Shown piece after piece: positions 33,725 through 46,257 of a stretch of 64,000 nucleotides of DNA. This DNA comes from Ahaetulla prasina (Eukaryota > Chordata > Lepidosauria > Squamata > Colubridae): positions 160,781,236 through 160,845,235 of the forward strand of contig NC_080539.1 of the NCBI RefSeq assembly GCF_028640845.1, in the 5' to 3' direction. The position numbers and the translations under genes were made by a program. A model generated the notes under the pieces. It did no database searches, was not told the origin of the DNA, and saw nothing but the letters and a program-made list of their open reading frames with translations. The stretch's first letter is position 1, and each line of letters opens with the position of its first letter.

Positions 33725-33960
33725 TGAAAGCCAGATGGTGTAGTGGTTAAGGTACCAGGCTATAAACTGGGAGATGGTGAATTCTAGTCGCTTCTTAGGC
33801 AACAGGGTGACCAACTTTCTGCCAATCACTTTCGATCAACCCTAGGAAGAAGGCGGCAATGGCAAACCACTTTTGAAATCTCGCCAAGACAACTGCAGGG
33901 ATTTGTCCAGGTAATTACTAGAACTCAAGACTGACACGAAGGCATAAAATAATAAAATAA
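33725..33960 (+). mobile_element. tRNA-derived SINE (family S2)
   Basis: ggtgtagtggttaaggtacc resembles a tRNA box A; the body runs through caatggcaaaccacttttga and gccaagacaactgcagggat to an A-rich end. A second copy is at 40590. Confidence 0.75.
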
Positions 33961-36892
33961 GTGACTATCATTATATTTGGGGAACAAACTTCTATATCTA
34001 ATGTCATTAGCCACTATATGAAGAAGGGCTTCCTTTGTTCTGTCCTGAATCTGCCATTATACAGTTTCAATAAATAACATCAATTTCTGTCATGAGAAAA
34101 GACCACAAGTTCCTATTCTTTTTCTCCATTCATCATGTGTAATTTTATAAATCTCTATCATGCCCTCACATTTGTTTTCCTAAACAAGCAAAAAATCTGC
34201 ACAGTAACTTTTTACGTTGGGAGAATTGTTTCAGATTCCAGGGTGGGGAAAGGAAATTATATAATACAGAGGCTAATATAAACCAATACCTAGAGTTAAT
34301 TTAGGATGTCTTCATTTTCCAGCCTTTTTTGTTAACAGTGTATTATTCCTGATTTTTTAATCTGGTAGAACTGGAATCTCCTAAAAATGTTTTTGATGCA
34401 TCTGTTCTAGTTCTAATTGATCTATAATATCTAAGTTTGATACAATATTCATGGAATCAACTTTGTGCATCTCATTCATTTTAAATCAGAAAGGTGACAG
34501 GATCTTGGTTTTGATCAGAAAATGGGCAGTGTAATTATTCCTGAAGATGCTGTGTTAAGAATAAGAATGCTGCATTTGAAGAGGACATAAATTCTTTGAA
34601 TCATGCAAATTCAATGTAATATACTTTCCCTTTTTATGGGAGCTATGTGTATATGTGTGTGAATGCATGACTCCTTCATTCTTGAATAAAAGCTCATATA
34701 CATCTCCACTATATTTATCTAACGATATGCCCTTTAAATGCTCTCGATGAATCTCATTTTCAAGGTTAGATTTTTATGAAAGGTATTTTATACTATGGAC
34801 TATTTATAAATTTTTATTATTTTCTGTCATTGCCATATTAAATATACATAAATATTGAGCTGAAGTATTTCCTTTAGACTGGTATACACTTTAGAATGCA
34901 TATTGTCTACTTTTCTTTATACACAAATCATCTTCCTTTAAAAAAAGGAAGAAGTTTATATACAATTCTAAAGAGAGTCTCCATATATCCCTTCCTGAAA
35001 CACTGCTAAATACCAGTGCCTTGAGGGCTCATAAAAACTAATGCACTATATATAATCATGAGTTCAATTCTCAATAGAACATTGAGTTTCCTAGAAAGAT
35101 TTGTGGCTATGTATGTCTGATGAATCCCAAACAGGCAAACTTGGCCATGGCATTGCTAGCTGGTGGCCATTTCAAATAAAAATAACAGATGTATACATTG
35201 TGTAAAAATAGAGAAACCCAATCCTGAGGGATGAGATGGCAATCATGTTAAATCTTGTTTATAAGGATGTGATATAATGTAAGATTGCAGTAGTGGCGAG
35301 TATCTGTACCTCAGGTGGAGGATGAGGGTGGAGGGTCGTTCTCTTGAGCTTGTGGGTTGGTTTCCGAATGTTTCATTACCAGACTGGGAAACATCAGAAT
35401 TTAGCAAATATCAGTGTTGGTGTTGTTCTGCTTATAAGGGATTTATGTGGTCAGTTGGTCTTGTGATGGGAGTATCACATCAGGTGAGGGTCTAGTGATG
35501 GGCCTTGTGAGGTGGGATCAGATGTGGGTCATGTCAGGTGAAGGTCTTGTGAAAATGTAAGAGACATTCTTGAATGAGACCTTTAAAAAAGGTAGGCTGT
35601 ATATACCATTTTAAAGACAGACGTTATACATTTGGGTGTGTATATAACTGTCTCATAGTTATATGTGGCCAAACAATATAAATTTCCTAGTTTTCTCCCC
35701 ATCCCCCTGGCACAATCTTGCTGAAATACCAGTTTCAGCTACCCCCTTTCTTTGAGTTATCTTCTTTCTTAATCACAATGGAAATATGTATTGCAGCATA
35801 TGCTTGTTTATCCATTATTTTATAGAAACCATTACAAATGTTCCGTAAACAACAAGAGAATATGAGGGAGTGGAACATTTGTCCTACTTTATGTGTGTCA
35901 ATGACAATCCAGAATAGGTTGTCAAGTTTCTTACCCAGGTTAGCAAGTAATTGTTCTTCCCATTCCAAGCTACATAAAAACGCAGACAGCAGACTTTCAG
36001 GCTTATTTTACTTGACTTGTTTAGAAATGATTTGAAATGATAATATACATATGATTAGTGAATGATCTGGTTCCCAGAAATTCATGTTTAATTCACAGGC
36101 CTCAAAAAGTAGGATTTTTTACATGAACAAAACATCCATCTCCTATTATAAGAATAAAACATAAAAGGGAGGGCATCACACATGAGTATATATATTTCCC
36201 AGCTATATAATTCAAATAAAATAGAGTTATACCTTGGAGACTTCATGTCTTAAAAGATCAGATGTGCTCTTAAGCATAAAAAAAGCATTAACATTTTTCT
36301 CTGAGCAAACTAAGGTAAGTGTCTCTGATACAACTATGCTATTACAAAATGTTCCATTATAAACAATGAAGAAGAATCATGTTTCCAAGACACTTCGTGC
36401 AATAGAGTGTTTTTTCTTCTTCTTTCCATTATGAACAGGTTATTAAAACTCTTAAAATGTTTCTAACAGCCTAACTTCCATTCTCTCCTCCCACCCCAAA
36501 TTTAAATGCAAGTGCCTCTCTAGTGTTGGTGATAAGTGATTCTACAGAATTTCAAAAAAAACTCTAGTTAAAATGTGCAGCATAGCTCAGTAAACTGAAA
36601 CTGTAATGTAAATTATACTATTGGTGAGACCCAGTCTTAAGTCAAATTATCAGCACATTCATTGAAATCAGTTAAGACGTAAATTAATTGTGATTAATTT
36701 ACCCAATTGATTTCAATGGATCTCTTATAGGAACAAACAACTGCTAGAAAAGTCATTGCTTGAAAGTGTTTAGTTTATACCTGTAAGAAATATTTTCTCT
36801 ATCAAAATCCAAGAACTTATATGACTTCATAAATATCTAGAGTCCCCAATTACTCTTCAGTCTCTATATACTGTACTTCAGACACCAGTGTA
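33961..36892. other. Intron 6 of HS1BP3, largely unrecognised
   Basis: Long AT-rich stretch without a supportable gene or repeat. Around 35340-35410 the phrase tgtttcattaccagactggg recalls reptile repeats but I cannot classify it. Confidence 0.45.
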
Positions 36893-37100
36893 GAGGTGCA
36901 GTGGGTCAGTAACTTAATGAAACTGCAGATCATCTCTGCTCCAGAGATTCAAGTCCTAGCACTGTATGTCAGGTGAGTCACTTGGCTCAGCATCTGTCTA
37001 CCTAACAGTTTGAAAACATGTTCTATGCAAGTAGATAAATAGGTACCACTTCGGTGAGGAGATGAGTTGGTACTCCATACAGGCAGTCAGATTCCTGCCA
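36893..37100 (+). mobile_element. Diverged SINE, Sauria/Squam-type
   Basis: gcagtgggtcagtaacttaa then ttcaagtcctagcac (box B-like), and a tail with gcaagtagataaataggtac cacttcgg, related to the minus-strand element at 5031. Confidence 0.6.
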
Positions 37101-37715
37101 GCTCTGAACCTTCCTGGTTGTAGCACCCATTTACGAGGAAGCTCCAGGGAAGGGAGAGATCTTAGTATAATGCTGCAGAGAGTGTGTCCTACAACAAAGC
37201 TGGTAATTGGCAGCCAAACTACTACTCTGCAATAGTATTGTGGACTCCTGGCTAATGTAACACCATATGCCAACAACAACAACAACAATACACCAATGGA
37301 AATGTAGAGTTTTTGAACTTAGTAGAGAATCACTATATATTTGTTGCATCTAGTATATTCCTATGTGCAACCATTGTATTTTTCATGTTGTACATGGTTT
37401 AATTTAGAGATTATAAGAATCTGCCTGCAAGCATTATTATGTGATTTGTACCCAGGTAATAGTGCCTGCCTGCCTGCCTATCTCCCATCTTTACTATTTT
37501 TATTAGTAACTCATGACAACAAACATACCTAATAATCCTTCCTCTTATTTTCTCCACAACAGCAACCCTATGTGGTGAATTCATTCAGATGCACGTATAC
37601 CTGAGCTGAATAACCAACTTATGCAGAACAGAAAATAACGAACTTATGTCACAGTAACACAGATTCTACTTTAACTTTAGGAAAAACTTGCTAAGAAGAG
37701 TTCAGCAATGTAAGC

Positions 37716-37875
37716 AATTACTGAGGGAGGCTATGATCTCCCTTTACTGGATTTGTTCAAGAAGTGGGTGGACAGGTTTCTGTCAGGAAATTCTTTAGCA
37801 CCGATTCCTTCCCTTAGTCCAGAGCTGGACTCAATGTCCTTATGGCCTTTTCTGTTACTGTGATTCCTATAGCTG
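37716..37875 (+). mobile_element. CR1 LINE 3' end
   Basis: gtgggtggacaggtttctgt and ggactcaatgtccttatggc follow the vertebrate CR1 3' UTR pattern and stop at tgattcctatag. A better copy is at 59880. Confidence 0.65.
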
Positions 37876-38199
37876 GAATGAACTGATTAACTCTTTGACT
37901 ATTGTACACAATTCCTTTTAGCTCTGAGGAGCTGCTTAGGAGAAGGATGGACAGAGGTTCTGAAGAGACAAACATGATGTTAAAGGATAACTGAAGAGCT
38001 ACAAGAATGGAGGAATCAACTATAGCTAAAATCCATACCAGTCACATTTATTTATACAATCCCAGTTTTGAAAACAGTGTGGCCTTAGTAGACTAAACCT
38101 TAGAAGTTGTCTTCCAATCTTGGGCTGCTTGAGACAGACAGGCTTGAGGAGACATCATAAGCACACAAACCAAATTTATCATGCAATTCAAATGAATAC

Positions 38200-38335
38200 C
38201 TCAATAGTTCCTCCACATCCTCAGCAGGACTAACATTTAACAGAGGTTCTCTGTCTTCACTGGCTGTCAGCAACAGCAGTGGATCTCCAAGAGTTACCAC
38301 TCCACCAAGATCTGGTCCTTCAAATAATTTCACAT
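38200..38335 (-). CDS. HS1BP3: HS1BP3 penultimate coding exon
   Basis: The 136-nt exon lies between an acceptor ending gttag and a donor gtattc. Two starting bases complete an Asp codon with exon 5 and two final bases (AG) join the last exon to give Arg, so the frame is continuous. It encodes VKLFEGPDLGGVVTLGDPLL, an acidic stretch with SEDREPLLN, and DVEELLR. The FxxPDLGG and LGDxLLL motifs match the same region of mammalian HS1BP3. The frame also continues into the intron, but that part (to 38100) is not coding. Confidence 0.93.
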
Positions 38336-38422
38336 CTAACATTTAAACAAAAGACAGGCAGAATCAGGTCAAAATACAATGATAAACAGCAACTATAATG
38401 TAAGCAATAACATTTAGACTTA

Positions 38423-39017
38423 CAGTAGTGGCCAAAATTGTGGAAACCTTTTGGGAAAAGTGTATTTTTGAGGTTTGATGGCTAATAACACCACTTTTGG
38501 GGGGGGGAGTTTCAAGATAATCATATTCCACTGCTGGAATGGCCTGGGAATAGCCCAGACCTTAACCCAATGGAAAATCTATGGAGCTGACTAAAGAAAC
38601 TTGTTAGTCAGAAGTGACACAGCAATAAAACCCAGTTAATAGAAGCAATCATTCAATCTTGGTTTCACATTATAACAGCTGCAGAACTAAAAGACTTGGT
38701 TCACTCCATGGGAAGATATTTTAAGGCCGTAATTCTTCAGCAAGTATTAACTGATGTGATAATTTTTGTATATCTCATTTTTTCTATGATAATTTTTGTA
38801 TATCTCATTTTTTTCTACGTGTTTCACTTTTCTTCTTTATACTGTAACTGCTATTCTAATAGCAAATCCTTCATAAAAGTTATTGCATTACATTCTTGAT
38901 TAAATTATCTTTCTATTGATATATAATTTTATGGTACTACACCAAAAAAGTGATGTTATTAGCTAGTTTTAGAAAATACGTTTTCCCCAAAAGTTTCCAC
39001 AATTTTGGCCACTACTA
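38423..39017 (+). mobile_element. Tc1-like DNA transposon relic
   Basis: Long inverted ends (cagtagtggccaaaattgtg and its complement at 38991-39017) are flanked by TA. Near 38545-38600 a plus-strand frame reads a Tc1 transposase motif, SPDLNPMENLW, part of the DDE catalytic region, followed by a stop. Most of the transposase is deleted (595 bp in all against about 1.6 kb for a full element). It lies in HS1BP3 intron 5. Confidence 0.9.
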
Positions 39018-39018
39018 T

Positions 39019-39220
39019 ATATACCGCTTTGCAGTGCTTTACAGCCCTCTCTAAGCGGTTTACAGAGTCAGCCTATTGCCCCCAACAATCTGGGTCCTCA
39101 TTTTACCGACCTCAGAAGGATGGACGACTGAGTGAACTTTCAGCCAGTGAGAATCGAACTGCTGGCAGTCAGCAAAATTAGCCTGCAATACTCTATTTTA
39201 ACCACTGAACCACCATGGCT
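39019..39220 (-). mobile_element. SINE family S1, antisense
   Basis: Minus-strand head tggtggttcagtggttaaaa and body as in 1958; it abuts the Tc1 relic exactly at its TA flank. Confidence 0.8.
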
Positions 39221-40166
39221 CTAAATGAGTTGGGTGGGCAAAGAACCTATTGGAATTGTATGGGTGCAAGAAGAAGTAACATAGAACTAGTTTCATATGA
39301 TCCAGTTTCATATAGGCCCCACCCACATAGAAGAATAAAGAGATTTGCAAAGTGGGGAATATCAAATTCGATTGATCTAATGTCACATTGCTATGAACCC
39401 TGAATTATGCTAAGTTGTATCACTGGCTTCCACTGCCAAACTATTTTGAGAGGAAATCAACCCTGAGAGAATAAGATTTTATGATACCGATTTGCTTCTG
39501 CATAGGACACGGAAAGAATGACCCTTATTCCTTTTTAAACATAGAATTATTTCATGCATTAGGATACTAAATGAAGCATAGCTTATAACTAGGCTTGGAG
39601 GAAGTTTTGAAATATTGCTGCACTACAATTCTGTAACCAAGAGAATTGGTTAAGGTTAAGAGAATTAGTCTAACCAAGCATAACCAATGGCCCATTCCAG
39701 TTTTACACAGTAAGCTGAAAAGTTAAGCAGATACTGTATATCTTAAAGACGGGACGCAAGTATTCTTTTCTTTCTTTAAGTTATCTCAGTATTTTTAAAC
39801 ATTTTGCATGAAGGACTTCTGTAATAGTAATAATTAACATGTTGAACAAGGACTGAGTTCAAACACTCCCTTGACCCTGGAGGTTCACTATGAAATATTT
39901 GGTTAATGATGTGAGGATCAGATGGAGCAGGGGGGGGGGGAGGATGATCCAATACATTGATTTGATTTGTCAGAGAAAATTCATGGTAGAAATGCAATAA
40001 ATAAACCTAGCTAAAGAAACTAATTAAGGAATTGCCACTGTGAAATAAGTAACTATATCCAGAATCTAAGACCGAGTTTTACAACCAAAGATTCCATGTT
40101 TTGTGACACTTTTTTTTTTTTAATCCTATAGAGTATATAACAAGAAACTTGACTATTCATTAATAC
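39221..40166. other. HS1BP3 intron 5 remainder
   Basis: No recognised element; a G10 run is at 39931. Confidence 0.5.
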
Positions 40167-40318
40167 CTTCTTTGACTGCCAATATCTTCTTGTTGCCGGG
40201 GGATGAAAAATCTTCAGATGTGCCAAATAGTTCTTCTCCCACTTCTCCATGAAAAATTGTTAACTTGGTTTTACCTTCTTGAGCAGGAGAGGATGTGGGC
40301 TTCTTGAGTTTTTTAGAT
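40167..40318 (-). CDS. HS1BP3: HS1BP3 exon encoding SKK...LTIF region
   Basis: The 152-nt exon follows the acceptor aattttttttag and ends at donor gtatta. One starting base completes an upstream Arg codon and one final base starts the Asp codon finished by the next exon. Fifty full codons encode SKKLKKPTSS, KTKLTIFHGEVGEELFG and SEDFSSPGNKK. The R-SKK-x-KK start and the LTIF-x-x-EV...LFG motif match mammalian HS1BP3 just upstream of its PDLGG motif. Upstream exons (PX domain and acidic linker) were searched for to the right and not found. Confidence 0.92.
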
Positions 40319-40589
40319 CTAAAAAAAATTAAATAATAAACCAGAAATTAGTAAGAACCTTCTAGCAGGAAGGATTTCAATTTGGGATGTTGGTATGAAA
40401 TCCTTTTCAACCATGTCATGGCTTTGATTTTATTAGCCATAAAAAAGAAACATGCTGCCATTGCTTCCTGATTGAACTGCTCCATGGTTCTGAAAGTTTA
40501 TTGAAAAATAAAGAAAAATAAAGAGTCCTCACTCTGCTATTCTGATCCAATGTTAATTTGGTCCTTGATCTGCATGGTCTATAACCATT

Positions 40590-40800
40590 TTGGTTGAGTG
40601 GTTATAGGGCACAGGCTAGAGCTAGAAGTCTGTGAGTTTTGGTCTCACTTTAGGCATGAAACCAGCTGTGTAACCTTGGGCCAGTCACACTATTTTGGCC
40701 CTGAAAAGCAGGCAATGACAAACCATTTTTGAAAGCTTGCCAAGAAAACTACAGGTACTTGTTCAGATAATTGCCAGGAGTCAACACTGACTCAAAGGCA
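40590..40800 (+). mobile_element. SINE family S2
   Basis: ggttgagtggttatagggca, cttgggccagtcacact, caatgacaaaccatttttga and gccaagaaaactacaggtac in the same order as in 33725. Confidence 0.75.
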
Positions 40801-40841
40801 TGTGCGCATACATACATATATACACATTGAATGGTCTACAC

Positions 40842-40968
40842 CAGGGCGGTCAAACTCGTGGCCTGCAGGGCAGATGCATCAAGTGCTGGTCACGCCCACG
40901 CCCGGTTTAACGAAGGGGGAAAATGTCATGATACGTCACGTGATGACAACAACAGTTTGACACCCCAG
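40842..40968. mobile_element. hAT MITE family B, short copy
   Basis: Ends cagggcggtcaaactc and cagtttgacaccccag; flanks gtctacac (40834-40841) and gtctacgc (40969-40976) match at seven of eight. Confidence 0.88.
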
Positions 40969-40994
40969 GTCTACGCTGTAACCAGGGAGCCGTT

Positions 40995-41127
40995 GAATAG
41001 AATAGAATAGAATAGAATTCTTTATTGGCCAAGTGTGATTGGACACACAAGGAATTTGTCTTGGTGCATATGCTCTCAGTGTACATAAAAGAAAAGATAC
41101 GTTCATCAAGGTACATTTACAACACAA
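40995..41127 (-). mobile_element. CR1-L3 LINE 3' end with (AATAG)n tail
   Basis: On the minus strand it reads accttgatgaac, then ctcagtgtgattggacact-like sequence, ggccaataaagaattc and four ttcta units. The body matches the LINE 3' UTR at 63893-64000, which stops at ggccaataaa at the window edge. Confidence 0.9.
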
Positions 41128-41569
41128 GTCTTTCTACGCCATCTGCTTTAAATATGACATACGAAAGATATTAATGGGAAGAATATTTATAGTTGATCAT
41201 GAAATACTGTGAAAAATAAATAAATACGGTAGCAACAGCCAAATTTGTCTTTTTAAAAACAAAACCAGAAAACTGTATTCTACTTGGAAGAAAAAGAAAA
41301 CAATACAGATCCTGAAAATATGTTGACCTGTGCCCCCAGCAATTCATAAAGAATGGATGACAATTCCGAGAAACATATCTCCATATCTTCTGAAATTAAA
41401 TGGAAGCACACAGTTGCGGAACACAGGGAAGGCATAGCTTAAATTAATTCAGCAAAGCATTTATTAGCCCATTAAAACTGAATATTGTAGATGAGGAAGC
41501 TGGGGACAGACTTTGTGAGGCCTTTTTTCTTTTCTTTCCCAGGACCACAAGATACAGTGAATTATTTAT

Positions 41570-42323
41570 TTATTTATTTATTTATTTAGTCACAACATCA
41601 TACAAAAAGATTATATAGTATATAAACCTATATATGAGTAAATATTAGGAGGTATAAGCATATATATATATATATATAGGAAGAAGAAAAGAAAAACAAT
41701 AGGACAGGAACGGTAGGCACGTTTGTGCGCTTATGCACGCCCCTTATGGTCCTCATAGGAATGGGGTGAGGTCAATAGTAGAGAGTTTTTGGTTAAAGCT
41801 TTTAGGATTATAGGAAGAGACCACAGAGTCAGGTAAAGTATTCCAAGCACTGATGATTCTGTTACAGAAGTCATATTTTTTGCAATCTAGATTAAAGCGG
41901 TTGACATTAAGTTTAAATCTATTGGTTGCTCTTGTATTATTGCAATTAAAGCTGAAGTAGTCTTTAACAGGAAGGACATTACAATAGATGATTCTATGAG
42001 TTAAACTTAGGTCTTGTAGAAGGCGACGGAGTTCCAAGTTTTCTAAGCCTAGGAGTTCAAGTCTGGTGGGATAAGGTATTTTGTTGTTTTCAGAGGAATG
42101 TAAAGTATTTCTTGACACGTTCAATTGTATTGATGTCAGAGATGTGGTGAGGGTTCCAAACAGGCGACCTGTATTCTAGAATTGGTCTAGCAAATGTTTT
42201 ATATGCTCTGGTTAGTAGTGTAGTGTTTTTGGAAAAGAAGCTACGTAAGATTAGGTTTACAACTCTTAGAGCTTTTTTTGCTATGTAGTTGCATTGGTCT
42301 TTGGCACTTAGATCATTTGACAT
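41570..42323 (-). mobile_element. LINE ORF2 C-terminus and 3' UTR (CR1/L2/Rex-like)
   Basis: Minus strand: the thumb/C-terminal part of an RT ORF (RAYKTFARPILEYRSPVWNP, then HISDINTIERV). After a frameshift near 42105 come RLELLGLENLELRRLLQDLS and NRFNLDCKKYDFCNRI. The 3' UTR (41752-41570) includes gcgcacaaacgtgcctaccg and ends in tttat repeats. The same UTR is at 54285-54465. The copy is 5'-truncated. Confidence 0.88.
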
Positions 42324-42390
42324 GAAAACTCCAAGGTCTTTAATGGGATGGGGGTCATCTGTAAGGTAATGATGCTACATCACTGTAAAT

Positions 42391-42482
42391 CAGGGGTCTC
42401 CATTTCTTGGCAACTTTAAGACTTGTAGACTTCAACTCACAGTTGTGAAGTCTACAAGTCTTACAGTTGCCAAGATTGCCTG
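42391..42482. mobile_element. MITE family P, short copy
   Basis: caggggtctcc...aagacttgtagacttcaact pairs with agtctacaagtcttacagtt around cacagttgtg. The flanks ctgtaaat and ccataaat match at six of eight. Confidence 0.8.
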
Positions 42483-42752
42483 CCATAAATAGTATATGTC
42501 ATAATACCACCACAAAATGAGTGGCATATAAATTTGATAAATAAATAACTGAACCTAACTGAACTAAACTATACAGACATAGACTTAAGAATGAATGAAT
42601 GTTAAACCTGAAAATTTATTAAGAGTACCACTACTAAATTAAACTTGGTTATGAACTAATTTTAACCATTACTGTTACTTAGGGAGTGTGTTGTTACCAG
42701 ACATCTTACAGCTTTCTTTTCTATAGGCATCAGTGGTGAACAACTTGGTGAC

Positions 42753-42754
42753 TG

Positions 42755-42838
<84 letters not shown>

Positions 42839-43050
42839 TTTTAATTTGTATACCGCCCTTCTCCCAAAGGACTCAGGGCGGTGCACAGCCAGAATAAAAT
42901 ACAAAGAGAACAGTACATGTAATATTAAGAACAACCCCTTAAAAAACTTATTCAATTGGCCAAAAATTTAAAATACAATAACACCCTATAAAAAATTTAC
43001 AAAAATTTAAAACCCATAAAAACAAATTAAAATTTTTAAAATCAAGCCAG
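42753..43050 (-). mobile_element. LINE 3' end with (ATA)n/(TTA)n tail
   Basis: An AAT-type run of about 84 bp (42753-42838) is followed by gtataccgcccttctcccaa and aggactcagggcggtgcaca. Read on the minus strand this is a LINE 3' end whose tail became a microsatellite. Related ends occur at 46690, 47892 and 63525. Confidence 0.75.
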
Positions 43051-43765
43051 ATAATAACTAGCAATTTATTTAATATTTATTTATTTAATATTTCCTAAGG
43101 TTACTTCAAAACAAGGAGGCACCGGGCTTCTTAAATCTGTATGTAGCAAGTTGCTGCTGTCACAAGCCATTCTGGTAAGAGTATCCATCAGTGGCGTAAG
43201 ATGCACAAAGGCAAGAGCAAATCATATTAAGAATATGTCCAACCCCAAAGTCAACAGCGGTTAAAAGACTGCATTCTTCCAAATAAGGCTGGTTATGCTG
43301 CCAAGTTCCAGTAATGGGGATTAAATTAAGGGAAAGAACACAGAACAAGATGATTGATCAGAAATGCCCATTTATCCAGCATGACATCGACAAAAGGAGC
43401 TGAGAAAGCATACCATGTTCCGTGGGAAGAGACAGATGCCTACCCAGCTGTCAGGACTCACTCACATAGCATAGTTTGTAACTTCTCCAAGTGCCCCTTC
43501 TTTCTTTCTTTTTTAAAGTTGAAATATGGAAGGCTATTTCTAGGGGTTTGTTGCTGCTGGACTAAACAAGTCATGAGCTTCCAATTATCACTGCCATTCC
43601 AGTCATTGCTGATTCATTGCTGGTACTCTGAGTAAATAAAACTGCAATGTTCAAATTCTGCAGGAAAATGATACTTTAGTACTAAAGAATGTTTAGAACA
43701 AATATATATATAGACATAATTATTTCCATTTGCTGAATAAGTTTTATTGCTTCGGAGATATTAAA
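43051..43765. other. No recognised feature
   Basis: No coding or repeat signal beyond short open frames without domains. Confidence 0.4.
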
Positions 43766-45525
43766 AATGTTATTTTTAATACATATTCCTTTAATTTGTG
43801 TCCCTTTCTACAGCGTATGTCTTCTTATCAGAAGAATGAACAATAGTTTTCCAAGATACTTCCCCATTAATTTTATTCAGTTTCTCTATATACATGATAA
43901 AGCCAATATAGGTTAGAATCAGTTCACAGTACAATGCATATGCAATGTCTTTTGCTAAGGTCATCTCTGTTGAGTTATAACTTTCTTGCAGAAGAAAAAG
44001 GAACAGATAAAACTTACTTCATAAACTACCATTATAGCATGAATTTGCTTTAAGGATGATAGGAAATACGATTTGCTTAATTACAATGATTAGAAATGAT
44101 AGTTTCAATGTTAATCAAGCTCTTAAAACCCAGTATAAGATAAGTCTTGTCCTAAGCAGGGACTGCACCTCAGTTCTCTTTTCACTTATCTCCTCTGAAT
44201 GTTGCTGTATTTTGTTTTGTAAAGAAAAATTAAATCAAGCTAGCTTGGATGTCCTTTGCCACCTAAGGGAGACCTGAAGAAAAGCTGGGTTTTTGCACAT
44301 TTCCCTTGCAGTGTATCTAATGATACAACTTTCAATAGAAAACATTAGGTTGCCTGAGTCTTTAAAGGAGAACTGGAACAGTAAGTTATGATTCAAGAAG
44401 ACCCAAAAGAAGTAGGGAGCTGTGCACAACTACAGGTAATGGAGAGATAACAATAGAATCTTCAATGCCAGCTGTACTATTTACACAGAGGTAGGAGATC
44501 CTATTGAGTCTACGCCTAATAAGGAGAGAACTAATTATTGCAACCTTTGTGATATGTTTATTTGAACCAGGTTGTTTTCAAGCATTACTTAAACTTGGTA
44601 GGAAATAATAAGGAAGAAGATGCTACCATAAGGCAGCTTGTAAATGTTATTTTTAATACATATTCCTTTAATTTGTGTCCCGTTCTACAGCGTATGTCTT
44701 CTTATCAGAAGAATGAACAATAGTTTTCCAAGATACTTCCCCATTAATTTTATTCAGTTTCTTTATATACATGATAAAGCCAATATAGGTTAGAATCAGT
44801 TCACAGTACAATGCATATGCAATGTCTTTTGCTAAGGTCATCTCTGTTGAGTTATAACTTTCTTGCAGAAGAAAAAGGAACAGATAAAACTTACTTCATA
44901 AACTACCATTATAGCATGAATTTGCTTTAAGGATGATAGGAAATACGATTTGCTTAATTACAATGATTAGAAATGATAGTTTCAATGTTAATCAAGCTCT
45001 TAAAACCCAGTATAAGATAAGTCTTGTCCTAAGCAGGGACTGCACCTCAGTTCTCTTTTCACTTATCTCCTCTGAATGTTGCTGTATTTTGTTTTGTAAA
45101 GAAAAATTAAATCAAGCTAGCTTGGATGTCCTTTGCCACCTAAGGGAGACCTGAAGAAAAGCTGGGTTTTTGCACATTTCCCTTGCAGTGTATCTAATGA
45201 TACAACTTTCAATAGAAAACATTAGGTTGCCTGAGTCTTTAAAGGAGAACTGGAACAGTAAGTTATGATTCAAGAAGACCCAAAAGAAGTAGGGAGCTGT
45301 GCACAACTACAGGTAATGGAGAGATAACAATAGAATCTTCAATGCCAGCTGTACTATTTACACAGAGGTAGGAGATCCTATTGAGTCTACGCCTAATAAG
45401 GAGAGAACTAATTATTGCAACCTTTGTGATATGTTTATTTGAACCAGGTTGTTTTCAAGCATTACTTAAACTTGGTAGGGAAATAATAAGGGAAGAAGAT
45501 GCTACCATAAGGCAGCTTGTAAATG
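43766..45525. repeat. 877-bp direct tandem duplication
   Basis: Copy 1 (43766-44642) and copy 2 (44643-45525) are aligned at a constant offset of 877 bp over most of their length and differ at only a few positions (for example ccctttctac versus cccgttctac; two extra G near the end). No insertion separates them. The duplicated sequence has no identified gene. Confidence 0.97.
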
Positions 45526-46257
45526 CCCCATTCAGCAATATTTCATAGAACTTCATAGTAGGAACACAAGTGAGGGTGGAACACAAAGCCACTTGCTTCC
45601 TTGTTCATGATTTTCAAGTACAGGCGGTCCTCGACTTACAACAGTTTGTTTAGTGACCATTCAAAGTTACAATGGCTCTGAAAAAAAGCGACTTTATGAC
45701 CATTGTAGCACCCCCATGGTCATGTGATGAAAATTCAGAAATTTAAAATTTAAAAATCAAGCCAGTCCGCTTGGATAAACAAATACATTTTCAATTCACG
45801 TGAAAGGTCTATGAAAGCAATATTTCATAGAACTTCATAGTAGGAACACAAGTGAGGTGGACCACAAAGCCACTTGCTTCCTTGTTCATGATTTTCAAGT
45901 ACAGGCGGTCCCCGACTTACAACAGTTTGTTTAGTGACCATTCAAAGTTACAATGGCTCTGAAAAAAAGCGACTTTATGACCATTGTAGCACCCCCATGG
46001 TCATGTGATGAAAATTCAGAAGCCTGGCTACTGACTCATCTTTATGATGGTTGCAGTGTCCCTGGGTCATGTGATGAAAATTCAGAAATTTAAAATTTAA
46101 AAATCAAGCCAGTCCGCTTGGATAAACAAATACATTTTCAATTCACGTGAAAGGTCTATGAAAGCAATATTTCAATATTTCATAGAACTTCATAGTAGGA
46201 ACACAAGTGAGGGTGGAACACAAAGCCACTTGCTTCCTTGTTCATGATTTTCAAGTA

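Noticed and set aside
38100..38199. Extension of the HS1BP3 exon 6 frame
   Set aside because: The donor at 38199 and the phase match to the last exon place the exon end at 38200; the continuing frame is intron.
42662..42955. Poly-tyrosine protein
   Set aside because: Translation of an ATA trinucleotide microsatellite.
44056..45306. Paired ORFs repeated 877 bp apart
   Set aside because: They are the same non-coding frames copied by the tandem duplication, with no domain or codon bias.
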